From F23-B02 sp963629425 (GTDB lineage: Bacteria > Bacillota > Clostridia > Oscillospirales > Oscillospiraceae), in the NCBI GenBank assembly GCA_963629425.1, contig CAVGIU010000064.1, forward strand, positions 1 through 9,366: a DNA stretch of 9,366 nucleotides, in the 5' to 3' direction. The notes beneath the pieces were generated by a model that was given only the letters and a program-made list of their open reading frames with translations, made no database searches and was not told the DNA's origin. The position numbers and the translations under genes were made by a program. This document shows positions 1 through 6,667 of this stretch, in pieces. How positions within the stretch are numbered: position 1 is the first letter of the stretch; every line of letters begins with the position of its first letter.

Positions 1-1110
1 GAGGTCGGCAGCGTTCTGAACGTTCCGCGCGGACTGCCCGCAGGGAGCGACACGGCGATAATGTCCATCTTCGGCTGCGACCCGAATCTTTACTACACGG
101 GCCGTGCTCCGCTCGAGGCTGCGGCGACGGGCATAAAGCTCAACGCCGGCGACGTTGCGTATCGCTGCAATATGGTCACCTATGAGGAGGGAGATATGCC
201 TTTCGAGGAAAAGCGTATTCTCTCGCACTCTGCCGGCTCCATAGACGGCGCGGTATCCGACGAGATAGTCACAGCGCTGTTTAATGATCCCGAGTTTGCG
301 CCCCTTGCCGAAAAAGCGGGGATGAAGGTTAACCTCGGTCACTCATTCCGCCATATCGCCGTGCAGTCGCAGGCCGATATAAAGGGTATCCGCCTTGCTC
401 CGCCGCATGATCACCTCGGTGAGAAGATTGGCGCTATCCTGCCCGCGGGCTGCGAGAACGCGACGGTACTGCGCGAGCTCATGGAGGCAGCAAACCGAAT
501 CCTTGAGCATCACCCGCTGAACGAAAAGCTCCGCGCCGAGGGCAAAATGCCCGCAAACGGCGTGTGGTTCTGGGCTGAGGGCACGGCTGTGAAGCTGCCC
601 GAATTCAAGGCCGAGACAGGCCACGACGGCGTTGTTGTCTCCGCTGTGCCTCTGTGCCACGGCATAGCAGCGCTCACGGGTCTGAGCTTTGTGTGCCCGG
701 AAGGCGCTACCGGCGAGAAGGACACAAATTATGAGAACAAGCTTGCCGCGGCGCTTGAGATACTTGAAACTCACGATTTTGCGGCAGTCCACGTCGAGGC
801 TCCCGACGAGTGCACACATAACGGCGACCTCGAGGGTAAGCTCGAGGCCATCGGCTGGCTCGACACGCGCCTTATACGCCCGCTGGACGCTGCCATGCGC
901 GAGCACGGCTGGGATTATCGCCTGCTGTTTTTGTCCGACCACAAGACGCTGACCTCTACGCGCGGCCACGACGGCGACCCCGTGCCGTATATGCTTTATG
1001 ACAGCCGCGTCGACACCAGGGCCGGTCTGCCGTACACCGAAAAAAGCGGCGAAAAGGGCCCGTATGTCAATGCCGGCGTCGCACTGATGTCCATTCTTTT
1101 TGAAAAATGA
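1..1110 (+). CDS. apgM: ApgM-type cofactor-independent phosphoglycerate mutase / proposed homoserine kinase (5' truncated)
   Basis: Member of the alkaline-phosphatase-like metalloenzyme superfamily, archaeal-type 2,3-bisphosphoglycerate-independent phosphoglycerate mutase branch, which would interconvert 3- and 2-phosphoglycerate in the cytoplasm. In many Clostridia this branch is instead proposed to be the missing homoserine kinase. The reading frame is open to base 1, and the codons before the ATG at 61 encode family sequence (GLPAGSDTAIMS), so 61 is not the start; roughly 40-50 residues, including the first metal-binding Asp, lie outside the window. Visible here: the GSD segment (bases 43-51) with the probable phosphorylated Ser, YYTGRAPLEA just after, the metal-ligand segment APDECTH (799-819), SDH (Asp-His at 937-942) and a later His in RGHDGDPVPY (967-969). 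The stop overlaps the ispE start (ATGA), implying coupled translation. Family assignment is firm; the choice between mutase and homoserine kinase cannot be made here because no thr or glycolysis gene is in view. Confidence 0.88.
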   Translation, partial: EVGSVLNVPRGLPAGSDTAIMSIFGCDPNLYYTGRAPLEAAATGIKLNAGDVAYRCNMVTYEEGDMPFEEKRILSHSAGSIDGAVSDEIVTALFNDPEFAPLAEKAGMKVNLGHSFRHIAVQSQADIKGIRLAPPHDHLGEKIGAILPAGCENATVLRELMEAANRILEHHPLNEKLRAEGKMPANGVWFWAEGTAVKLPEFKAETGHDGVVVSAVPLCHGIAALTGLSFVCPEGATGEKDTNYENKLAAALEILETHDFAAVHVEAPDECTHNGDLEGKLEAIGWLDTRLIRPLDAAMREHGWDYRLLFLSDHKTLTSTRGHDGDPVPYMLYDSRVDTRAGLPYTEKSGEKGPYVNAGVALMSILFEK

Positions 1111-1979
1111 CCTGCATTAACGAAAAAGCCTACGCAAAAATAAATATCTCGCTCGACGTCATGGGAAAGCGACCCGACGGCTATCACGACATGCTCATGG
1201 TCATGCAGACCATCACGCTGTGCGACGATATTGCCGTCACGCTTACGCCCGGCAGAGCCAGCCGCGCCGAGAGCAATCTCAGATTTGTGCCCTGCGATGA
1301 GCGCAACCTCGCCGTTCGTGCGGCGAACGTGTTCTTTGCCGAGACGGGGATCGAAAATATGGGCGCGCACATAAAGATGCAAAAGCGCATACCTGTCGGA
1401 GCGGGCATGGCGGGCGGCTCGAGCGACGCGGCGGCAGTGCTGCGGGCACTCAATAAGCTGTGCGGAACTCGGCTCGACCGCGCCCGGCTCGAGGAGATAG
1501 CCGCGCACATCGGCTCGGACGTGGCCTTCTGCGTCTGCGGCGGAACTCAGCTTGCCTCCGGCAGGGGGGAGCTCCTGTCGCCGCTGCCTCCGATGCCCGA
1601 GTGCGTCATCGTTGTCTGCAAGCCCGATTTTTCCGTCTCCACGCCGGAGCTGTTCAGGCGGCTCGACAACGTTAAGCTGCGATGCCATCCCGATACGCAG
1701 GGGATAATCGAGCTTCTCAGGGACGGCGACCTGCCGAAGATCGCGCGGAGAATGTACAATGTTTTCGAGGACGTACCCGACCGGCGGCACAATGAGATCG
1801 CCGCAATAAAAAGCACGATGCTCGACTGCGGAGCGCTGGGTGCAGTCATGACCGGTACGGGTTCTGCCGTGTTCGGACTGTACGACGATGACGAGGCTGC
1901 GGAAAAAACGATCGGAGCTCTGTGCCGCGACTGGCGCTGCGTCGCGTCGGCAGAAATAATGCCGCGAATAGATGTTTAA
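1107..1979 (+). CDS. ispE: 4-diphosphocytidyl-2-C-methyl-D-erythritol kinase
   Basis: Cytoplasmic GHMP-family kinase of the MEP isoprenoid pathway; it phosphorylates the 2-hydroxyl of CDP-methylerythritol using ATP. The 290 residues match the usual length. Visible motifs: the N-terminal AYAKINISLDV segment with catalytic Lys11 and the following RPDGYHDM; the ATP loop PVGAGMAGGSSDAA at 96-109; IGSDVAF with the catalytic Asp138; and the C-terminal GHMP motif MTGTGSAVFGLY at 248-259. The ATG at 1107 overlaps the upstream stop by four bases and has no good Shine-Dalgarno sequence of its own, so it probably depends on ribosomes finishing the upstream gene. A hairpin with a short T-run follows 12 bases after the stop. 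Identity is secure. Confidence 0.96.
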   Translation: MTCINEKAYAKINISLDVMGKRPDGYHDMLMVMQTITLCDDIAVTLTPGRASRAESNLRFVPCDERNLAVRAANVFFAETGIENMGAHIKMQKRIPVGAGMAGGSSDAAAVLRALNKLCGTRLDRARLEEIAAHIGSDVAFCVCGGTQLASGRGELLSPLPPMPECVIVVCKPDFSVSTPELFRRLDNVKLRCHPDTQGIIELLRDGDLPKIARRMYNVFEDVPDRRHNEIAAIKSTMLDCGALGAVMTGTGSAVFGLYDDDEAAEKTIGALCRDWRCVASAEIMPRIDV

Positions 1980-2002
1980 AACTTAAAAATACCGCCGATA
2001 CT
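1974..2002 (+). promoter_or_regulatory. Candidate sigma-F-type promoter for spoIIR
   Basis: GTTTA (1974-1978), 15 bases, then GCCGATACT (1994-2002). As I recall the Bacillus subtilis sigma-F consensus (GYWTA, about 15 bases, GGNRANANT), this fits at every specified position except the second G of the -10 element. Sigma-F control of spoIIR is established in B. subtilis, which makes a match here meaningful, but the motif is short and this is inference. The -35 lies over the ispE stop, and the -10 lies in the 5' arm of the hairpin, so a transcript from here would lack the outer stem. Confidence 0.38.
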
Positions 2003-2040
2003 GTAATTGCGATCGTGATTACATAGTAAAGGCGGTTTTT
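1991..2040 (+). terminator. Two-tier hairpin with T-run after ispE; also covers the spoIIR ribosome binding site
   Basis: The outer stem is ACCGCC (1991-1996) with GGCGGT (2031-2036). An inner stem runs TGTAAT (2002-2007) with ATTACA (2018-2023), extended by two G-U pairs and a C-G pair around the loop GATC. Five T residues (2036-2040) end the structure directly before the spoIIR ATG. This fits a weak intrinsic terminator or attenuator between ispE and spoIIR. The 3' arm also contains AAAGGCGG (2028-2035), the only Shine-Dalgarno-like sequence for the ATG at 2042, so the same fold would hide that site. Terminator function is inferred; the pairing is seen. Confidence 0.55.
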
Positions 2041-2041
2041 C

Positions 2042-2638
2042 ATGAAGGAATATAAGTTGAGAGTATGGGAGCTCGCGGCGCTGTGCGCACTGTGCGTATC
2101 GCTGTGCGTCGGCGCATGGGCGCAGGGACGGCAGCAGGATATAAGCTCATCGCTTGTCCGGCTGCACGTTATAGCGGCCTCGGATGAATCGGGCGAGCAG
2201 GAGCTTAAGCTGCGTGTGCGCGATAATGTGCTCCGGTATCTCACCCCGGTGCTGGATAAGGCCGGCAGCTCCGAGGAGGCTCAGAGGATAATAAGCGAGG
2301 AGCTTCCGAACATAAAGGCAGCGGCTGAGGCCTGCGCCGAGGGGCGAAAAGTGCGCGTAATGCTTGGGCAGGAGTATTACCCCACGCGCGAGTATGAAAG
2401 CTTTTCTCTCCCGGCGGGGCAGTATAGGTCCCTGCGTGTCATCCTCGGCGAGGGAAAGGGACATAACTGGTGGTGCGTTGTGTTTCCTCCGCTGTGCGTA
2501 TCGGCTGCCGAGCAGAATAAGGCGCTCGATGCCATGAGCGAGTCTGAGCGCGGCCTTATTACCGAGACCGACGGCTACGATCTGCGCTTTCGCATCGTGG
2601 AGCTGTGGGGAGAGCTCATGGAAATACTCAACAAATGA
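2042..2638 (+). CDS. spoIIR: Stage II sporulation protein R
   Basis: Secreted sporulation signalling protein. In B. subtilis it is made in the forespore under sigma-F and triggers SpoIIGA in the mother-cell septal membrane to process pro-sigma-E. The 198 residues begin with a short charged stretch (KEYKLR) and a hydrophobic segment at about 11-27, a signal peptide or anchor. The family core is unmistakable: VRLHVIAASDES (39-50), QELKLRVRDNVL (53-64), YYPTREY (112-118), LPAGQYRSLRVILGEG (123-138), and NWWCVVFPPLC (142-152). The start is not fully certain: ATG 2042 has only AAAGG inside a hairpin 9 bases upstream, while an in-frame TTG at 2057 has GAAGG 8 bases before it. ATG is kept because it gives a more basic signal-peptide N-region. 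The stop runs directly into a bidirectional terminator. Its presence marks the organism as an endospore former by descent. Confidence 0.94.
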   Translation: MKEYKLRVWELAALCALCVSLCVGAWAQGRQQDISSSLVRLHVIAASDESGEQELKLRVRDNVLRYLTPVLDKAGSSEEAQRIISEELPNIKAAAEACAEGRKVRVMLGQEYYPTREYESFSLPAGQYRSLRVILGEGKGHNWWCVVFPPLCVSAAEQNKALDAMSESERGLITETDGYDLRFRIVELWGELMEILNK

Positions 2639-2668
2639 AAAAACAGCTTCCAAAGGAAGCTGTTTTTT
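2638..2668. terminator. Bidirectional intrinsic terminator between spoIIR and mscS
   Basis: A perfect stem CAGCTTCC (2644-2651) with GGAAGCTG (2655-2662) around a 3-base AAA loop, flanked by six A residues (2638-2643) and six T residues (2663-2668). It therefore gives a U-tract in both directions and serves the convergent spoIIR and mscS transcripts. The A-tract begins in the spoIIR stop codon, and the mscS stop is one base beyond the T-run. Confidence 0.95.
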
Positions 2669-2669
2669 G

Positions 2670-3485
2670 CTATTTGTCGTTTACGAGATGCACGTTTAAA
2701 TGATCGTAGCACATTTCAACCTTGTGCTTATCAAAGCAGCTGCGCAGGTTTTCGTTCAGCGCGAAGTACACATCCCAATAGTCCTCCGTCCTGCACCAGG
2801 CTCGCACAGTGTATTCTATTGAGCTGTTGCCGTAGCTTGCAATGGCGACGAACGGGGGAGGATCGGAGAGCACCCTGTCGATCATCGCTATCGCGTCGAG
2901 GCAGGCTGCGCGAACATCCTCCGTCGCGCTGTCGTATGACGCCGTAACGGAGATGATGACCCTTCGCACATCCTCTGCGGAGTAGTTCACTATCTGCCCG
3001 GAGGTCACGCTGCCGTTCGGCGCGTAGATCATTCGGTTATCGACGGTTGCAAGTCCGGTGTAAAACAGGCCGATGCTCTTTACCGTGCCGCTTTGTCCGC
3101 TTATCTCTACATAATCGCCGACCTTGAACGGATGCGTCGTCAGCAGTGTTATGCCGGAAAAAAGGTTTGACAAAAGCCCCTGCAGGGCAAGCGACAGAGC
3201 AACGCCCGCAACCGACAGTACCGCGACAAGACTCGTCACCGGTATGCCGAGTGTGCCCGCGATAATGATAGTGGCAATGACCCAAAGCGCGGTCTTTATC
3301 GCGCTGCGGAAAAACGATTTCAGGCTTGCGTCGATGTGACGGCTCGAATCGAGTATCTTCTCAAACGCCTTGCAAAGTATCTTTATTGCGATATAGCAGA
3401 TGATATAGACGATGAGTGCCGAGATTATCGAGCTTACCGAAATGTCACCGAGCTTTATCGTGGAAAGCGAATCGAAAATGTTCAT
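2670..3485 (-). CDS. mscS: MscS-family small-conductance mechanosensitive channel
   Basis: Inner-membrane channel that opens under membrane tension to release solutes during hypo-osmotic shock. The 271 residues are close to E. coli MscS (286). Membrane segments are visible at about 19-40 (ISALIVYIICYIAIKILC), 66-88 (ALWVIATIIIAG onward) and the pore-lining TM3 at about 90-112, whose glycine/alanine pattern GVALSLALQGLLSNLFSG is typical. The beta domain follows: HPFKVGDYVEISGQSGTVKSIG (119-139), then NRMIYAPNGSV (150-160) and a C-terminal alpha-beta region. The start ATG lies 3 bases after the galactokinase stop without a clear Shine-Dalgarno sequence, so translation is probably coupled to galK. 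It is the last gene of the tkt-galK operon and ends at a bidirectional terminator. Ion selectivity cannot be read from sequence. Confidence 0.93.
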   Translation of the reverse strand: MNIFDSLSTIKLGDISVSSIISALIVYIICYIAIKILCKAFEKILDSSRHIDASLKSFFRSAIKTALWVIATIIIAGTLGIPVTSLVAVLSVAGVALSLALQGLLSNLFSGITLLTTHPFKVGDYVEISGQSGTVKSIGLFYTGLATVDNRMIYAPNGSVTSGQIVNYSAEDVRRVIISVTASYDSATEDVRAACLDAIAMIDRVLSDPPPFVAIASYGNSSIEYTVRAWCRTEDYWDVYFALNENLRSCFDKHKVEMCYDHLNVHLVNDK

Positions 3486-3488
3486 AGT

Positions 3489-4565
3489 TTAACCCAGCTT
3501 CAGCTCACGGCATGAGCCGCCGCCAAAAGCGGCCTCCATTTCAGACTTGTACGTGGGGAAGTAGTCCGTCGGCATGAGCGCCTGTACACAGCCGGCAAAG
3601 CCGCCGCCGTGGACGCGCCATGCGCCGATGCCGTCAAGCAGTCTGCGGCTGAGGAACAGTCCCGTCTCAAGCTTGCGGTCGTCGGTGGCGCTCGTTACGA
3701 TGTTGTTTAAAAGATCTTCCGACGAGCGGCCGGATTCGTTCATAAGGCGCATGTACTCCTTCGCATTGCCGGCTATGAGCGCGTCACGCATCATGGGAAC
3801 GCGGGCGTTTTCGTCGAAAAAATGCTTCGCGCGCCGAACTGGACGGTCGGCAGTGTCCCACTTTTTTGCGTAGAACTCCGCGGGATTGACCTCGCCCAAA
3901 AGCTCCTTGCCGAAGAAGCTTGCAATATAGCGCATATCCGCCGGGATGCGCGCGTAGCTCGTGTCAAGCCCGGCGTGGCTGCCGCCGGTGTCGGTAAGGC
4001 ACAGGGTCAGCCCCATGCGCGAAAAGTCCGCGTTCACGGGGATGACCTCGCCGGTCAGAAAGTCAATATATACGGCCTTGCCCAATGCGCAGGCAAGCTG
4101 ATCCATAAGCCCGCAGGGCTTGCCGAAATGCAGGTTTTCCGCCTGCTGAGCAACGCGGGCTATCCCCTGAGCCTCAAGCTCGGAGTTGTTATACAGACCG
4201 TTAAATATCCTGCACATGAGCACTGCGAACGCCGCAGATGAGCTGAGCCCCGAGCCTGCGGAAAGCTCGCTTTCAAGCGTTGCGTCAAAGCCGCCGAAGC
4301 TTGCGCCGATATCATACATGGCGGCGGCAACGCCGCGCACGAGTGCCGCAGAGGAGCCGAATTCCTCCGGGTGCACATCGAGATCCAGCAGGTTTATATT
4401 CATATCCGGGAAGCCTGCCGAGCGTATGCGTGCAACATTATCAAAATTCGGTTCGACACGCGCACGGATGCCCTTGTCGACTGCCGAGGCGAGGACTCGC
4501 CCCTTTTGATGATCTGTGTGGTTTCCGGCAAGCTCTGTTCTTCCGGGAGCAAAAAAGCTGTTCAT
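3489..4565 (-). CDS. galK: Divergent galactokinase-family GHMP sugar kinase
   Basis: GHMP-superfamily kinase, 358 residues, close to standard galactokinase length. Galactokinase would convert galactose to galactose 1-phosphate in the Leloir pathway. Motifs seen: the N-terminal signature GRTELAGNHTDHQKG (8-22), the ATP loop LSAGSGLSSSAAF (101-113), CGLMDQLACA with the presumed catalytic Asp155, and the C-terminal GHMP motif VHGGGFAGCVQAL (318-330). Oddity: textbook galactokinases read GRxNxIGEHTDYN, and the Glu that contacts sugar (human Glu43) is Asn15 here, with Tyr replaced by His19; Arg9, His16 and Asp18 are kept. ATG 4565 was chosen over an upstream TTG at 4598 because AAAGAGG sits 6 bases before it. 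It lies 36 bases after the transketolase C-half with no galT, galE or galM nearby. The fold is certain; galactose as the true substrate is likely but not proven. Confidence 0.85.
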   Translation of the reverse strand: MNSFFAPGRTELAGNHTDHQKGRVLASAVDKGIRARVEPNFDNVARIRSAGFPDMNINLLDLDVHPEEFGSSAALVRGVAAAMYDIGASFGGFDATLESELSAGSGLSSSAAFAVLMCRIFNGLYNNSELEAQGIARVAQQAENLHFGKPCGLMDQLACALGKAVYIDFLTGEVIPVNADFSRMGLTLCLTDTGGSHAGLDTSYARIPADMRYIASFFGKELLGEVNPAEFYAKKWDTADRPVRRAKHFFDENARVPMMRDALIAGNAKEYMRLMNESGRSSEDLLNNIVTSATDDRKLETGLFLSRRLLDGIGAWRVHGGGFAGCVQALMPTDYFPTYKSEMEAAFGGGSCRELKLG

Positions 4566-4580
4566 ATTGCGCCTCTTTAT

Positions 4581-4595
4581 CCGGCCTTTTGCCGG
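4581..4595 (-). other. Short GC hairpin between tkt and galK
   Basis: CCGGC (4581-4585) and GCCGG (4591-4595) pair around a five-base loop in the 36-base gap between the transketolase C-half and galK. In the direction of transcription it is followed by ATAAAGAGG, the galK ribosome binding site, and not by a U-run, so it is not a terminator. It could be an mRNA stability or processing element; that role is inferred. Confidence 0.4.
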
Positions 4596-4601
4596 CAAAT
4601 T

Positions 4602-5537
4602 TTATTTTCTTTCGAGAACCTTCTCGATGCCTGCGATAACGCCGTTTGCGTCAACGCCGTACTTGGCGAGAAGCTCTTTATAGGGAGCGGATTCGGTGAA
4701 GGTGTCCTGAATGCCGACAAACTCGGTCGGAACGCCGCAGCCGAAGTAAGCGAGCACCTCGGAAACCGCCGAGCCGAGACCGCCGTGGACATTGTGCTCC
4801 TCGGCGCAGACGATGGCACCGGTCTCCTCCGCGCACTGCTTTATGAGCTCGCGGTCGATGGGCTTAATGGAATACATGTCGACAACGCGAACGGAAATGC
4901 CTCGCTCAGAGAGAATGTCTGCCGCTTCGATAGCCTTGTGCACCATGATGCCGCAGGCGATGACGGTGACATCCTTGCCGTCACGGACTATTGCGCCCCT
5001 GCCGAGCTCAAATTCCATGTTCTCATCGTACAGGTCGGGGTATACCTCGCGGCTCAGACGCAGGTACATGGGACCGTAGTTTTCCACGGCGTACTTCGTC
5101 GCCCAGCGGGCGGCGGCAGCGTCTGCCGGAGCGATGACCTTCATGTTCGGCAGCGCGCGCATGAAGGCGATATCCTCGGTCGCATGATGACTTGCGCCGT
5201 CGAGCGCGTCGGACATGCCGCAGTATGCACCGCCGAATTTGACGTTGAGGTTTGCGTAGCATATCTGATCACGCGCCGAGAGCAGACCCAGCGAGGTCAG
5301 GAACACCGTGAAGGTGTTTACAAACGGGATCTTGCCGCAGGTCGCCATACCGGCGGCCGTGGCGACCATGTTCTGCTCTGCGATGCCCATGTTGAAAAAG
5401 CGTTCGGGATGAGCCTTGCCGAACATTGCGCTCTTTGTCGAGCCGGAAAGATCTGCGTCGAGAACGACAATGTCCTTGTTGGTCTCACCCAGCTCTGCGA
5501 GCACCGAACCGTAAATTTCTCTTATCTGCTTAGGCAT
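4602..5537 (-). CDS. tkt: Transketolase, C-terminal half (pyrimidine-binding and C-terminal domains)
   Basis: Second subunit of a split thiamine-diphosphate-dependent transketolase; with the N-half it transfers two-carbon ketol units among sugar phosphates in the pentose phosphate pathway. The 311 residues hold the pyrimidine-binding domain, with GIAEQNM (51-57) carrying the catalytic Glu54 that activates the cofactor, the DGASHHATEDIAFMRALPN block (113-131) and PADA (137-140), then the C-terminal domain (VVDMYSIKPID at 218-228; EEHNVHGGLGSAVSE at 246-260). ATG 5537 is preferred over a GTG at 5546 because GGGAGG (5546-5551) lies 8 bases upstream of the ATG and would itself be overlapped by the GTG. 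The start overlaps the N-half stop by eight bases, which favours equal subunit synthesis. A paralogue for another ketose phosphate is possible. Confidence 0.94.
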   Translation of the reverse strand: MPKQIREIYGSVLAELGETNKDIVVLDADLSGSTKSAMFGKAHPERFFNMGIAEQNMVATAAGMATCGKIPFVNTFTVFLTSLGLLSARDQICYANLNVKFGGAYCGMSDALDGASHHATEDIAFMRALPNMKVIAPADAAAARWATKYAVENYGPMYLRLSREVYPDLYDENMEFELGRGAIVRDGKDVTVIACGIMVHKAIEAADILSERGISVRVVDMYSIKPIDRELIKQCAEETGAIVCAEEHNVHGGLGSAVSEVLAYFGCGVPTEFVGIQDTFTESAPYKELLAKYGVDANGVIAGIEKVLERK

Positions 5538-6363
5538 TGACCGCACCTCCCAGTTCCTCCATCGCTTTTGCGAAGCTTTCGTCGTCTATCGCCTTACCGT
5601 GCCATGCGCTCTTGCCCTCCATGAAGGAAACGCCCTTGCCTTTGACGGTGTTTGCGATGATAACGGTGGGAGCGCCGACAGCGCCGTCGGCGACGTTTAT
5701 GCAGAAGTCGAGAGCCTCCAGGTCGTGGCCGTCGCACTCAAGCACTGTCCAGCCGAAAGCCTCCCATTTAGCCGCGAGGTCGCCCAGGGGCATGACCTCG
5801 TCGGTCGTGCCGTCGAGCTGAACCTTGTTATAGTCGACTATTGCGATGAGGTTATCGAGCCCGAACTTCGGAGCGCTCATCGCAGTTTCCCAAATAACGC
5901 CCTCGTCGAGCTCACCGTCGCCGAGAACAGCATAGACCTTGGCAGGGGAGTTATCCAGCTTGAGTGCCAAAGCCATGCCCTGCGCGGCTGGGAAACCCTG
6001 TCCGAGCGGGCCGCCGGGTATCTCAACGCCGGGGGTGTGCATGTTAGGGTGACCCGCAAGGCCGCCCATACGGCGCAGTGTCATCATGTCCTCAACAGGG
6101 AAAAAGCCCTTTTCCGCGAGGTTGCGGTACAGCATCGGAGCCGCGTGACCCTTCGAGAGCACGAGCCTGTCGCGGTCGGGATCGTTGGGCTTGCTTGCAT
6201 CGATATTCATGTGCTCCTGATACAGATACGTCAGTATCTCGCACACGGAAAGCGAGCCGCCGGGGTGGCCGGATTGGGCTGCGTGTATCGCAGTCAAAAC
6301 GTCGATTCTGAAGCGTCTGCAAAGCTCGTTAAGCTCGGCATAACGCTCGGCAGTTAAAGCCAT
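5530..6363 (-). CDS. tkt: Transketolase, N-terminal half (diphosphate-binding domain)
   Basis: First subunit of the split transketolase, binding the diphosphate of thiamine diphosphate and Mg. In the 277-residue form the motifs are SGHPGGSLS (31-39), SKGH (70-73), GHPNMHTPGVE (104-114), GPLGQG (118-123) and the ThDP motif beginning GDGELDEG (148-155) and ending IVDYNK (175-180), followed by NTVKGKGVSFMEG (238-250). Separate N and C genes are common in Firmicutes, Thermotogae and archaea. ATG 6363 is chosen because GGAGG (6372-6376) lies 8 bases upstream; the in-frame ATG at 6376-6378 overlaps that site and lacks one of its own. It is the first gene of the tkt-tkt-galK-mscS operon, with a strong promoter about 70 bases upstream. 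The predicted leader of about 60 bases holds no obvious riboswitch. Confidence 0.95.
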   Translation of the reverse strand: MALTAERYAELNELCRRFRIDVLTAIHAAQSGHPGGSLSVCEILTYLYQEHMNIDASKPNDPDRDRLVLSKGHAAPMLYRNLAEKGFFPVEDMMTLRRMGGLAGHPNMHTPGVEIPGGPLGQGFPAAQGMALALKLDNSPAKVYAVLGDGELDEGVIWETAMSAPKFGLDNLIAIVDYNKVQLDGTTDEVMPLGDLAAKWEAFGWTVLECDGHDLEALDFCINVADGAVGAPTVIIANTVKGKGVSFMEGKSAWHGKAIDDESFAKAMEELGGAVNA

Positions 6364-6432
6364 GTTTTTGTCCTCCATTTTGATTATTTTTTCTCTTTTC
6401 TCGACTTAAATCTACATTCTTTATCATTATAT

Positions 6433-6461
6433 AATATAGAACAAGGCATAAACAAAGTCAA
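6433..6461 (-). promoter_or_regulatory. Sigma-A promoter of the tkt-galK-mscS operon
   Basis: On the minus strand: TTGACT (-35, 6456-6461), 17 bases, TATATT (-10, 6433-6438). A second AT-rich hexamer, TATAAT, follows seven bases further on. Transcription would start near 6426, giving a leader of about 62 bases to the ATG at 6363. Near-consensus hexamers, ideal spacing and position directly upstream of the first gene make this a strong call. Confidence 0.85.
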
Positions 6462-6540
6462 ATGTTTTTGGCGTGGATAGCGGACAGTTGATAGCCAATA
6501 GCCATATGTGTACGGCTTTGCCGCGCGAATTCGGAAAGCG

Positions 6541-6618
6541 ACCCCTCAGTCGACTGCGTCGACAGCTCCCCTTACGCAGGAGCGCCAATGTGGTGCGACG
6601 CAAAATTCTGCATCGCAC
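6541..6618. repeat. Gene-free cluster of three intergenic hairpins
   Basis: Bases 6462-6717 contain no credible gene. Three stem-loops follow one another: GTCGAC (6549-6554) with GTCGAC (6558-6563) around TGC; GCTCC (6565-6569) with GGAGC (6579-6583); and GTGCGA (6593-6598) with TCGCAC (6613-6618), extended inwards by GCA/TGC after one mismatch. The segment CCCCTCAGTCGACTGCGTCG resembles, from memory, hairpin repeats of the form CCTCAGTC...GACAGCTCCCC scattered between genes in gut Clostridia. There is no U-run, so this is not a simple terminator. Repeat-family membership is inferred. Confidence 0.55.
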
Positions 6619-6667
6619 TCATGGGAAGCGGCAGCTTCACGGCTTTGTCGGCAGCTGCGATACCGGG
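6601..6667 (+). repeat. Dispersed intergenic repeat, copy A
   Basis: Bases 6623-6653 match the reverse complement of 8104-8134 at 29 of 31 positions without gaps, and weaker similarity extends on both sides: CAAAATTC at the left, CGAT followed by CCG at the right. The core GAAGC-GGCA-GCTTC forms a small hairpin, and TTTGTCGGCA follows. Copy A is upstream of prfB and copy B, inverted, is downstream of it. The arrangement suggests a non-coding palindromic repeat family of the REP or MITE kind, not chance. No flanking target duplication was recognised. Confidence 0.75.

Noticed and set aside
996..1790. 264-codon minus-strand open frame opposite ispE.
   Set aside because: Antisense to ispE, which carries all three GHMP motifs; no start signal or family resemblance.
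4566..4598. TTG start at 4598 for galK, adding 11 residues.
   Set aside because: The ATG at 4565 has AAAGAGG at 6-base spacing and begins right at the conserved N-terminus; the extension covers a hairpin.
4371..5540. Long open frame (389 codons) on the plus strand opposite galK and the transketolase C-half.
   Set aside because: It is the antisense shadow of two clear families; its translation is low-complexity with no recognisable domain, and no ribosome binding site or promoter precedes it.
5538..5546. GTG start at 5546 for the transketolase C-half.
   Set aside because: The GTG overlaps the GGGAGG site that correctly serves the ATG at 5537.
5599..6357. 252-codon plus-strand open frame opposite the transketolase N-half.
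   Set aside because: Antisense to a strongly conserved gene with ThDP motifs; long mirror frames are expected in GC-rich coding DNA.
6364..6378. ATG start at 6378 for the transketolase N-half.
   Set aside because: It overlaps the GGAGG site that serves ATG 6363 and has no good site of its own.
6363..6432. Possible riboswitch in the tkt operon leader.
   Set aside because: The predicted leader is about 60 bases, AT-rich, and shows no stable stems or known aptamer motif.
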